Source of the DNA: Burkholderia sp. IMCC1007
Lineage (GTDB): Bacteria; Pseudomonadota; Gammaproteobacteria; Burkholderiales; Burkholderiaceae
Length of the DNA stretch: 64,000 nt
Direction: 5' to 3'
Assembly (NCBI RefSeq): GCF_027257875.1
Contig: NZ_JAPVQY010000037.1
Span: 1-64,000, forward strand
This document shows positions 54,038 through 62,276 of this stretch, piece after piece. Position 1 is the stretch's first letter. The number at the start of each line of letters is the position of its first letter. The translations under genes were made by a program, and so were the position numbers. Below the pieces are notes generated by a model. That model did no database searches. It was not told where the DNA came from and saw only the letters and a list, made by a program, of their open reading frames with translations.

Positions 54038-54775
54038 ATGCTCGCTCTCATCATCCTCGCCGGCCTGTGGGCCGGCCTTCAGAACGCGTTGGCCGGCGGC
54101 GGCTCGTTCGTCACGCTGCCCGCGCTGATCGTATCGGGGATGTCGCCGCTCGCGGCGAACATCACGTCGACGGTCGCGCTGTTCCCCGGCCAGGTCACCA
54201 CCGGCTGGGCCAGCCGGAACATGGTGCAAGGCGCGGGCAAGCTGTCGTTTCGCGCGCTGTTCGCGATCAGCGTGGTGGGCGGCGCGCTCGGCGGGTTGCT
54301 GCTGCTGAAAACCCCGTCGTCGATCTTCTCGCACCTCGTGCCGTGGCTCGTGCTGTTCGCGACGGTCGTGTTCGCGTGGGGCAGCTTCTTCCGCAAGCCC
54401 GGCGCCGGCGCGCAGCATCTCGGGCCGGTCACGGCCGCGATCTCGCAGTTCCTGATCGCGATCTACGGCGGCTACTTCGGCGGCGGGATCGGCTTCCTGA
54501 TGATGGCCGCGCTGACGATGGCCGGGCTGTCGCCGCGTCACGCGATGTCGACCAAGAACGCGCTCGCCGGCGTGATGAACGCGTCGGCGGTCGTGCTGTT
54601 CGTGACCTCGCCCGACCTGCACTGGCGCGCGGCGATCGCGCTCGGCGGCGGCGCGATCGTCGGCGGCCTGCTCGGCGCGTGGGCGCTGCATCGCGTCAAC
54701 GAGCGCGTGCTGCGAATCGCCATCGTCTGCATCGGCGTCGCGCTCACCGTCGGGCTGTTCGTCAAGCCGATCTGA
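54038..54775 (+). CDS. TauE/SafE-family sulfite/anion exporter
   Basis: A 245-residue membrane protein with seven to eight hydrophobic helices in two halves. AGLWAGLQNALAGGGSFVTL near the N-terminus and GGYFGGGIGFLMMAA in the second half are the paired family motifs. The start at 54038 (MLALIILAG) begins at the first helix; ATG 54005 would add 11 residues. The upstream region contains the octanucleotide repeat. Substrate (sulfite, sulfoacetate or other anion) is unknown. Confidence 0.88.
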   Translation: MLALIILAGLWAGLQNALAGGGSFVTLPALIVSGMSPLAANITSTVALFPGQVTTGWASRNMVQGAGKLSFRALFAISVVGGALGGLLLLKTPSSIFSHLVPWLVLFATVVFAWGSFFRKPGAGAQHLGPVTAAISQFLIAIYGGYFGGGIGFLMMAALTMAGLSPRHAMSTKNALAGVMNASAVVLFVTSPDLHWRAAIALGGGAIVGGLLGAWALHRVNERVLRIAIVCIGVALTVGLFVKPI

Positions 54776-54788
54776 CGCACGTGCGCCG

Positions 54789-54828
54789 ATTGCCGTCGCG
54801 GCACGCAGATCGCCGCCGCGACGGCAAT
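54789..54828 (+). terminator. hairpin after TauE/SafE gene
   Basis: Perfect 14-bp stem ATTGCCGTCGCGGC / GCCGCGACGGCAAT, 12-base loop, starting 13 bp after the stop; no T-tract. Confidence 0.65.
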
Positions 54829-54999
54829 TGATGTGCGTCGTACTTCATGCGGCGCAAGTCGTCGTCGCTCGGACAGGCGTCGGTGCGCTGAGCGGTCAGG
54901 CAGCCGTGCGGCTGCCTCGCCACACGACATACGATGCATCGGGGGCGCGGCGGCCGGTTCGTGCGCGCCGCGCCAGTGAATGCCGGCACGCGTGCCGGT

Positions 55000-55578
55000 T
55001 CAACCGAACGGGCGCACGCCGATCAGCGGGCCGTGCAGGAACAGCGCGAACACGGCCCATACGATGGCCCCCGCCACGGCGGCGACGATGTCGCCCGACA
55101 GCCGGCCCGGCGGATAGCGGACGCCATCGCGGCGATCGCGTGCGCGCGACACGACGAAATCGGCCAGCGACCACACGAAGAACGCGCCGAACAGCACGAC
55201 CGCATGCAGCGTGCCGTTCACGAGCAGATGCGCGACCGCCCACACCATCACGCCGGCCAGCATCGGATGATGGACGAGCGGCTTGATCCGGTTGCGCGGC
55301 ACGTACGCGGCGGCGATCAGCACGAATGCAACGGCGGTCAGCACGCCGGTCAAGTGACGCACGCCGGCGGGCGACACCCACAGCAGCGTCGTGTTCTCGC
55401 GCGCGAGCCCGTAGCCGCGCACGATCAGCGCGAAGCCGACGATCGACGCAATCGCATACCCGGCCTTCCAGCCCTTCTCGCCGATCCGCTCGATCATCGC
55501 GGTGCGCCAGCCGTCGGCCACGATCCGGATCGAGTGCACACCGAGGAAGATCGCTAAACCGAGAATCAGGACGAGCAT
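55000..55578 (-). CDS. NnrU family membrane protein
   Basis: A 192-residue protein with about six hydrophobic helices: LAIFLGVHSIRIVADGWRTA, LVHHPMLAGVMVWAVAHLL and GTLHAVVLFGAFFVWSLADF fit the NnrU/isoprenoid-methyltransferase-like family. Relatives are linked to nitrite/nitric oxide metabolism or methyl transfer, but no denitrification gene is nearby. Monocistronic. Confidence 0.88.
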   Translation of the reverse strand: MLVLILGLAIFLGVHSIRIVADGWRTAMIERIGEKGWKAGYAIASIVGFALIVRGYGLARENTTLLWVSPAGVRHLTGVLTAVAFVLIAAAYVPRNRIKPLVHHPMLAGVMVWAVAHLLVNGTLHAVVLFGAFFVWSLADFVVSRARDRRDGVRYPPGRLSGDIVAAVAGAIVWAVFALFLHGPLIGVRPFG

Positions 55579-55878
55579 CGGCTGTCTCCGTCTGGAGTGG
55601 TGAGTGGGGAATGCATGCCGCGCGGCGTTCGATGCGCCGTTCGCGGAGCCGGCGTCGCGGCCGGCGGGGAATGCGCGAGACGCGGGCGCAACCCGCGCCG
55701 ATCATAAACGCCGGAACTGCCGTTGTGAAGCATCGGAAATGCGCGGTGCGGCGAGCGTGGTGCTTTCGTGTATGCCGTGCGTCGGTGATGTGTCGCCTCA
55801 CTCGCCCTCGCCCGGTCATGATAAAACGGAAAGAGAGGACAACCGACATCCCGCCGCCGTGACGGCGTGCGGCTGATG
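55579..55878. other. intergenic region, no gene recognised
   Basis: 300 bp carrying the NnrU promoter side and the end of the TfoX-like transcript. Nothing further recognised. Confidence 0.45.
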
Positions 55879-56412
55879 CTACGGTTGCTTGCGCTTCGAG
55901 GCGGGTTTCGCGGCGGGTTTCGTGGCCGGCTTCGCGGCAGGTTTAGCACCCGCTTTCGCTGCCGGCTTCGGCGACGATTTCGCACTCCGTTTCGCTGCCG
56001 GCTTCGACGCGCCCGCCGAGTCAGCCTCCCGCGCCAGTTTCAGCCCGGCCGTCTTCTTCGCCTTGCGCTTCGGCGCCCCCGCCAACAGCGCCGCGCGATA
56101 CGCACTACGGCACCAGTCGAACAACGCGCCCGCATCCTCGAGCACGTCGGCCGGCGTTTCGTAATAGCGTTCGGCCGCAACGGTCCGCGTGCGCCCCGTG
56201 TACGAGAACGGCCCCATCCCCGCCGCGATGAACGCCGGCCGGTTCACGTCGTCGACCCGCAGGAACAGCGACCCGCGCACGAGAAACCCGAACATCACGC
56301 CATCGAGCCGCATCGCCGCGCCGCTGAAGAACCGCGTGACGTCGACACGGCCGAGGCTCGCGATCTGATACGCGATCTCGTCGCCATGCGCCTTGTCCGC
56401 CAGCCAGCTCAT
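55879..56412 (-). CDS. TfoX N-terminal-domain protein with Lys/Ala/Pro tail
   Basis: A 177-residue protein. Residues 1-110 form a TfoX/Sxy N-terminal domain (RFFSGAAMRLDGVMFGFLVR, LFLRVDD, YYETPADVLEDAGAL). The last 60 or so residues are a histone H1-like tail of KPAAK-type repeats ending RKQP. It probably interacts with DNA or other polyanions. The tail is encoded by direct repeats (about 55885-56000), which may vary in length between strains. No C-terminal TfoX domain is present. Confidence 0.85.
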   Translation of the reverse strand: MSWLADKAHGDEIAYQIASLGRVDVTRFFSGAAMRLDGVMFGFLVRGSLFLRVDDVNRPAFIAAGMGPFSYTGRTRTVAAERYYETPADVLEDAGALFDWCRSAYRAALLAGAPKRKAKKTAGLKLAREADSAGASKPAAKRSAKSSPKPAAKAGAKPAAKPATKPAAKPASKRKQP

Positions 56413-56436
56413 CGGCCGCTCGCTCGGGCTAATGGG

Positions 56437-57546
56437 TCACGCAGCGCCGGTACAGCGCTGCGTCCACGCGTCGAGCTGGGCGTCGTCGAAGCCGACGAGC
56501 GCCGCGCTTTCGCGAATCTGCCGCCACGTCGCGCGATCGACCGGAATGCCGTCCGCGCCGCGCGCGGCGCGGCTCGCTTCCTCCGGCTCGCCGGGCATCC
56601 GCACCGGCGCACCGCCCGCCTGCGGCGACGCCTTCGCCCACGCAACGAACGCATCGGCCTCGCGCTGCGCGTCGGCCGCATCGAACGCGTTCGGGTCGAT
56701 CAGCACCGACAGCATCCCGTTGACGATCGCGCTGGTCTTCTGCAGCGTGTCGCCGTACGTCGTATGGCCGCCGACCAGCGCGCCGCCGAAGATCTCGCAC
56801 ATCGCGGCGAGCGCATAGCCCTTGTGCAGCCCGAACGGCAGCAGCGAGCCGAACGGCTGCTCGTGCATGACGGCTGGATCGTCGGTCGGCTGGCCGCGAT
56901 GATCGATCAGCGACCCGGCCGGCACGCGCTTGCGCTGGTTATACGCGACGCGCGTCTTGCCGTATGCGATCGCGCTCGTCGCGAAATCGAGCAGCAGCGG
57001 CGGCTGGCCCGCGCGCGGATACGCGGCGCAGAACGGATTCGTGCCGAAGCGCGCATCGGTGCCGTGCAGCGGCGCGACGAGCAGGTCGCCCGGCACGTTG
57101 ACGAAGTGAAACGACACGAGCCCCGAGCGCGCGCATTGCTCGGCCCAGTGCCCGATGCGGCCGAGATGATGCACGTCGCGCAGCCCGATCGCGCAGATGC
57201 CCATGCGCCGCGCACGCTCGATCCCTTCGACCATCGCCTCGAACGCGATCACCTGACCGAAGCCACGGCCGCCGTCGATGGTGAGCACCGCGCCGCCGTC
57301 GCGGACGATCGACGCGTGCCCGTTCAACTGCAGCTGCCCTTCCCGCCACGATGCGACGTAGTTCAGGATCATCCCGATCCCATGCGAATCGTGACCCGCG
57401 AGATTCGCGCCGACCAGGTGATCGGCGACGAGCCCGGCCTCGCGCGCGCTGCTGCCGGCCCGCTCCCAGAGTGCCGCGACGAATGCATGCAGCGGCGCGG
57501 CGCGCATGCGCAGCGGTTCGGTGTCGGGGGTCGGCAGCGCGGTCAT
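56437..57546 (-). CDS. malate/L-lactate dehydrogenase (Ldh2) family oxidoreductase
   Basis: A 369-residue NAD(P)H-dependent oxidoreductase of the Ldh2/YlbC/DpkA family. GHDSHGIGMILNYV (around residue 52-65) is the family's catalytic-histidine region, DVHHLGRIGHWAEQ binds cofactor, and PFGLHKGYALAAMCEIFGGAL follows later. Members reduce 2-oxo acids, ureidoglycolate or cyclic imines such as piperideine-2-carboxylate. The start at 57546 is ATG (MTALPTPD). It lies 24 bp before the TfoX-like gene. Confidence 0.88.
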   Translation of the reverse strand: MTALPTPDTEPLRMRAAPLHAFVAALWERAGSSAREAGLVADHLVGANLAGHDSHGIGMILNYVASWREGQLQLNGHASIVRDGGAVLTIDGGRGFGQVIAFEAMVEGIERARRMGICAIGLRDVHHLGRIGHWAEQCARSGLVSFHFVNVPGDLLVAPLHGTDARFGTNPFCAAYPRAGQPPLLLDFATSAIAYGKTRVAYNQRKRVPAGSLIDHRGQPTDDPAVMHEQPFGSLLPFGLHKGYALAAMCEIFGGALVGGHTTYGDTLQKTSAIVNGMLSVLIDPNAFDAADAQREADAFVAWAKASPQAGGAPVRMPGEPEEASRAARGADGIPVDRATWRQIRESAALVGFDDAQLDAWTQRCTGAA

Positions 57547-57617
57547 CGGCAAGGCTCCGTCAGGTCCGGTCGGATCGAGGTGGCGAGGTGGCGAGGCGGG
57601 ATGGGCAGCAACGGCGC

Positions 57618-59072
57618 TCAGCGCGCGGACGCGATCACGTCGGCCACCGCCGCGGTGAGCTTCTTCGCGTACGGCACGTGCAGGAACTCGTTCGGGCCGT
57701 GCGCGTTCGACTTCGGCCCGAGCACGCCGCACACCATGAACTGCGCGGACGGGAAACCGGCCTGCAGCACGTTCATCAGCGGGATCGTGCCGCCGAGGCC
57801 CATGTACGCGCAGTCCGCACCGAAGTGGCGGCGCGACGCGGCGTCGAGCGACGACGCGAGCCACGGCGCGAGATCAGGCGCGCTCCAGCCGGTCGCGGCG
57901 CCCGCGTCGGGCTTGAACGTGACCTTCGCGTTGTACGGCGGGTCGAGCTCGAGCAGTTCCTTCAGTTGCTGCACGGCCTGCGCGGCGTCGACGAGCGGCG
58001 GCAGGCGCAGCGACAGCTTGAACGCGGTGCGCGGACGCAGCACGTTGCCCGCATCGGCGAGCGCCGGCAGGCCGGCCGCGCCCGTGACCGACAGCGACGG
58101 CCGCCACGTCGAATTCAGCAGCGCCTCGCGCGGATCGGTGGTGGTCGGCAGCACCGGCTTGCCGTCCGCGCCGCATGCCCACGGCAGCCCCTTCCATACG
58201 GCGTCGCCGAGAATCGCGGCGGCCGCGTCGGCCTCGCGCACGCGGCTGTCGGGAATCTCGCAATGGAACACGCCCGGCAGCAGGTTGCCGTTCTTCGCAT
58301 CTTCCAGACGCTCGAACAACTGGCGCATCACGCGGAAACTCGACGGCGCGATGCCGCCGAACACGCCCGAGTGAACGCCCTCTTCGAGCACCTCGACCTG
58401 CAGGTCGCCGGACACGAGCCCGCGCAGCGACGTGGTGAGCCACATCTGGTCGTAGTTGCCGGCGCCCGAATCGAGGCACACGACGAGCGACACCTGGCCG
58501 AGCCGGTCGCGCAGCGCGTCGACGTACGGCAGCAGGTCGTAGCTGCCCGATTCCTCGCAGGTCTCGATCAGGCCGACGCAGCGCGGCCGTTCGACGCCCT
58601 GCTCGTCGAGCGCGCCGAGCGCCGCGAGGCTGGCATAGATCGCGTAGCCGTCGTCCGCGCCGCCGCGGCCGTACAGCTTGCCGTTCTCGAACTTCGGTGT
58701 CCACGGGCCGAGGTCCGCGCGCCAGCCGTCGAATTCGGGCTGCTTGTCGAGGTGGCCGTACAGCAGGATCGTGTCGGTGCTGCCCGAGCGCGTCGCGGGC
58801 GTTTCGAAGAAGATCACCGGCGTGCGGCCGGGCAGGCGCACGATCTCGAGCTTCAGGCCTTTCACCGGCTGGCGTTCGGCCCACTGCGCGGCATCGGTCA
58901 CGACCCGTTCGAGATAGCCGCGCTTCGCCCAGTCGGGGTCGAAAGCGGGACTCTTCGCGGGAATCGCGATGTAGTCGGTCAGTGCGTGGAGGATTTCATC
59001 GTTCCATTTGCGCTCGACGAAGGTAACGAGCTTGTCATGGTCGAGGACGGGGGTAGTGTCGACGGAGGTCAT
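57618..59072 (-). CDS. M20-family metallopeptidase (dipeptidase)
   Basis: A 484-residue zinc peptidase. LLYGHLDKQPE (metal His), YGRGGADDGYA (bridging Asp) and LIETCEESGSYD (catalytic Glu and metal Glu) are the M20 motifs; the inserted dimerisation domain follows, and the C-terminal YMGLGGTIPL supplies the last ligand region. It resembles carnosinase/DapE-related CNDP dipeptidases. Separated from the Ldh2 gene by 71 bp on the same strand. Confidence 0.92.
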   Translation of the reverse strand: MTSVDTTPVLDHDKLVTFVERKWNDEILHALTDYIAIPAKSPAFDPDWAKRGYLERVVTDAAQWAERQPVKGLKLEIVRLPGRTPVIFFETPATRSGSTDTILLYGHLDKQPEFDGWRADLGPWTPKFENGKLYGRGGADDGYAIYASLAALGALDEQGVERPRCVGLIETCEESGSYDLLPYVDALRDRLGQVSLVVCLDSGAGNYDQMWLTTSLRGLVSGDLQVEVLEEGVHSGVFGGIAPSSFRVMRQLFERLEDAKNGNLLPGVFHCEIPDSRVREADAAAAILGDAVWKGLPWACGADGKPVLPTTTDPREALLNSTWRPSLSVTGAAGLPALADAGNVLRPRTAFKLSLRLPPLVDAAQAVQQLKELLELDPPYNAKVTFKPDAGAATGWSAPDLAPWLASSLDAASRRHFGADCAYMGLGGTIPLMNVLQAGFPSAQFMVCGVLGPKSNAHGPNEFLHVPYAKKLTAAVADVIASAR

Positions 59073-59233
59073 GATGGGGTGCCTGGATCGGGCTGACGAA
59101 AACCCGGATGATACGCCGATGGCCGCCCGCCCGGGGCCGTTTCGGCGGGCTTTTCAGGGTCGTGGGCAGGCCGGCTTTCCGCGTCCTTTCGCCCCCTTTC
59201 CTTGCGCCGTGCCGGGCCGCGCGCCGCGCCCGC

Positions 59234-60298
59234 TCAGCCGCCCGGCGGGAATGCGTCGCGCAGCCCAGCCGCGCATGCCAGCGCGTCGTCCCACAGTCTC
59301 CGAGTCAGCACCCCGGCGTCCTCCTCGCGCGCAAGCGCCGCGGCCTCGCCCGACCACAGCAGCGAGAAATCGTCACGCCCGCCGCGCTCGAACGCAGCGC
59401 GCAGCGGATCGACGAAGGCCGTCGCGAGCGGGAACGCGGGCGCAAGCGCGCTCATCGGCCCCTGCTCGCGCATGAAACGCGTCAGCAGGCCGCGCGCGGG
59501 GCGTCCCGTGTACAGGTTGGTCAAGCGCGTGCCGTCGTCGCGCGCGGCACGCACGGCCGCGCGGTGCAGCGCCGAGCGGCCGGCCTGCGGCGTCAGCAGA
59601 TAGCCGGTGCCGATCTGTACCGCCCGCGCGCCGAGCGCGAACGCGGCCGCGATGCCGCGCCCGTCGGCGATCGCGCCGGCTGCAATCACCGGCGCCCGCA
59701 CCGCGTCGACGATCTGCGGCAGCAGCGCGAACAGTCCGGGCTGCGCGTGAATGTCGTCGGTCAGGAACATTCCGCGATGTCCGCCGGCCTCGGCGCCTTG
59801 CGCGACGATCGCATCGACGCCGCGCGCGTCGAGCCAGCGCGCCTCCTCGACGGTCGTCGCGGACGACACCACGAATGCGCCGGTGCGACGCACGCGTGCG
59901 AGCAGCGTGTCGTCTGGCAGCCCGAAGTGAAAGCTCACGACGGCCGGCCGCAATTCCTCGACGACCGCGCACATCGCGTCGTCGAACGGCGCGCGGCCGG
60001 GGCCGCCTTTCACGTCGGCGGGATCGAGCCCGGCCGGTGCGTAGTAGCCGGCCAGCGCCGCACGCCAGCGTGCCTCGACCTCGGCATCGGGCGCAGGCGG
60101 CGTATGGCAGAAGAAGTTCACGTTGAACGGCGCGGACGTGCGCGCGCGAATCGCCGCGATCTCGTCGCGCAGTTGCTGCGGGCCGAGCGCGGCGCACGCG
60201 AGCGAGCCGAGACCGCCCGCTTCGCAGACGGCGATCGCAAGCGCGCTCAGCGAACCGACCATCGGGGCCTGGATCAATGGCAAACGGGAAGGCAGCAT
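59234..60298 (-). CDS. nitronate monooxygenase (NPD) family flavoenzyme
   Basis: A 354-residue FMN-dependent TIM-barrel enzyme. PLIQAPMVGSLSALAIAVCEAGGLGSLA at the N-terminus is quoted only in part here (PLIQAPMVG); IVAQGAEAGGHRG carries the catalytic histidine, and PVIAAGAIADGRGI with GARAVQIGTGYL binds FMN. It oxidises alkyl nitronates such as propionate-3-nitronate. The start at 60298 is preferred because AAAAGGAA lies at proper spacing; ATG 60304 is too close to it. Confidence 0.9.
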   Translation of the reverse strand: MLPSRLPLIQAPMVGSLSALAIAVCEAGGLGSLACAALGPQQLRDEIAAIRARTSAPFNVNFFCHTPPAPDAEVEARWRAALAGYYAPAGLDPADVKGGPGRAPFDDAMCAVVEELRPAVVSFHFGLPDDTLLARVRRTGAFVVSSATTVEEARWLDARGVDAIVAQGAEAGGHRGMFLTDDIHAQPGLFALLPQIVDAVRAPVIAAGAIADGRGIAAAFALGARAVQIGTGYLLTPQAGRSALHRAAVRAARDDGTRLTNLYTGRPARGLLTRFMREQGPMSALAPAFPLATAFVDPLRAAFERGGRDDFSLLWSGEAAALAREEDAGVLTRRLWDDALACAAGLRDAFPPGG

Positions 60299-60747
60299 CG
60301 GCATTTCCTTTTCGGAATCAGAGATCGTCATGTACGTCATATGCGGCGACGCACCGACACGCTTGATGCGCCAGATAATACCCGACAAATTCCAAAACGA
60401 ATCGCCCCATTGTTTACATCACGAGACGATTTAACCAACTCATCAAAAACGAATTACTCGCCGACGACCGGCCGACGCCATTTTCGAGATTTATTGACAG
60501 CGACGCCGCAAACCCCGACCAGCCTTGATACACGGCCCGCGCCGGGGCCGCACCACACCACCGCCCGCTGTATTTCAATGACATCCATCAACATTTAACT
60601 CATTAAATGCAGGCGTTTACCATTACACAATCCCATTAACGAGATAACATGGCTTCGCTTAATAAAACGGCGATCCAATTCCGGAATCGTCGATCGGCGC
60701 CGGGCCGCGCCACCTCGACCGCATCACGTCTTTTCAAGGAGCGTCGC
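60299..60747. other. divergent intergenic region, A+T-rich
   Basis: 449 bp, clearly more A+T-rich than the flanking genes, between the nitronate monooxygenase and antiporter genes. A TTGACA box at 60494-60499 may belong to the antiporter/decarboxylase promoter, but no matching -10 was convincing. Confidence 0.45.
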
Positions 60748-62274
60748 ATGTCCGATGCCAGCTCGTCCTCCTCCCGTTCCGCCGCCGCGCCAGCCGCGGC
60801 TTCCGCGCCGAAAATCGGCGTCATTCCCGCCACGCTGATGGTCGCCGGCAACATGATGGGCTCCGGCGTCTTCATGCTGCCCGCGAACCTCGCCGCCACC
60901 GGCGGCATCGCGATCTTCGGCTGGCTGATCACCGTCGTCGGCGCGGTATCGCTCGCGCTGGTGTTCGCGAAGCTCGCCGCGATCGACCCGGCCGCCGGCG
61001 GCCCGTACGCGTATGCGCGCAAGTCGTTCGGCCCGTACATCGGCTACCAGACCAACCTGATCTACTGGCTCGCGAACGTGCTCGGCAACGTCGGCCTCGC
61101 GGTCGCCGGCCTCGGCTATCTGACGCACTTCTTCCCGGTCCTGCACGACCCGCTCGTGTTCGCGCTCGCGCAGATCTTCGTGATCTGGCTGTTCACGTAC
61201 GCGAACATCCTCGGGCCGAACGTGGTCGGCCGCGTGCAGTCGGTCACGACGATCTTCGCGCTCGTGCCGATCCTCGGGATGGCCGTGTTCGGCTGGTTCT
61301 GGTTCAGCAAGGACGTGTACTTCGCGGGCTGGAACGTGTCGGGCGCAAGCAGCTTCAGCGCGATCGGCGCGACGCTGAACTTCACGCTGTGGGCGTTCAT
61401 CGGTGTCGAGAGCGCGTCGGTGTCGGCCGGCGTCGTCGAGAACCCGTCGCGCAACGTACCGATCGCGACCGTCGGCGGCGTGGTGCTCGCGGCCGTCTGC
61501 TACGTGCTCAGCTCGACCGTGATCATGGGGATGATTCCGAACAAGGCGCTGCTCGCATCGAGCGCGCCGTTCGCGGATGCCGCGCGCCTCGCGCTCGGCG
61601 ACACCGCCGCGAACGCGGTCGCGATCTGCGCGGCGCTCGGCTGCCTCGGCTCGCTCGCGGGCTGGACGCTGCTGGTCGGCCAGACCGCGAAGGCCGCGGC
61701 CGACGACGGCCTGTTCGCCGGCGTGTTCGCGCGCGTCAACTCGAAGAACGTGCCGTCGGCGGGCCTCGCGATCGTCGCGGTGATCATGTCGGTGCAGGTG
61801 CTCGCGACGATGTCGCCGAGCGCGAGCGAGCAGTTCGGCAAGATCGCGTCGATCGCCGTGATCATGACGCTGCTGCCGTACATCTATTCGTGCATCGCGA
61901 TCAAGGTGCTCGGCTACGGCAAGATGCCGTCGCACCAGTTCACCTTCTACACGATCGTCGGCCTGATCGGCGCCGTCTACGCGCTGTGGGCGATGGTCGG
62001 CTCCGACGGCCAGCAGACGCGCTGGTCGCTGATCTTCGTGATCGCGACGATCGTGTTCTACGAGCTGTCGATCAACCGCCAGCGCGAAATCGAGGCAACC
62101 CACATCCATCCGGGCGGCCGTTCGCCGCGCTGGGTGCGTTACTTCGCGCTCGCCGTCACCATCGTCGCGCTCGCCGCGACCTTCTGGATCTCCGTGGGCC
62201 GACACGAGGCCGACATCCTTCACGCACGCTCGCCGGCCGCGGGCGTGCAGGCAACCCAGCAAACGGGGGAATAA
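60748..62274 (+). CDS. APC-superfamily basic amino acid/polyamine antiporter
   Basis: A 508-residue 12-helix APA-family exchanger (CadB/AdiC/PotE-like). VAGNMMGSGVFMLPANLA in helix 1 is the substrate-binding G-S-G loop, and WAFIGVESASVSAGVVENP lies in helix 6. The start at 60748 has AAGGAG 7 bases upstream; an in-frame ATG at 60649 is less likely. It is followed after 2 bp by the decarboxylase gene, so it probably exchanges the external amino acid for its decarboxylation product. Confidence 0.92.
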   Translation: MSDASSSSSRSAAAPAAASAPKIGVIPATLMVAGNMMGSGVFMLPANLAATGGIAIFGWLITVVGAVSLALVFAKLAAIDPAAGGPYAYARKSFGPYIGYQTNLIYWLANVLGNVGLAVAGLGYLTHFFPVLHDPLVFALAQIFVIWLFTYANILGPNVVGRVQSVTTIFALVPILGMAVFGWFWFSKDVYFAGWNVSGASSFSAIGATLNFTLWAFIGVESASVSAGVVENPSRNVPIATVGGVVLAAVCYVLSSTVIMGMIPNKALLASSAPFADAARLALGDTAANAVAICAALGCLGSLAGWTLLVGQTAKAAADDGLFAGVFARVNSKNVPSAGLAIVAVIMSVQVLATMSPSASEQFGKIASIAVIMTLLPYIYSCIAIKVLGYGKMPSHQFTFYTIVGLIGAVYALWAMVGSDGQQTRWSLIFVIATIVFYELSINRQREIEATHIHPGGRSPRWVRYFALAVTIVALAATFWISVGRHEADILHARSPAAGVQATQQTGE

Positions 62275-62276
62275 CC

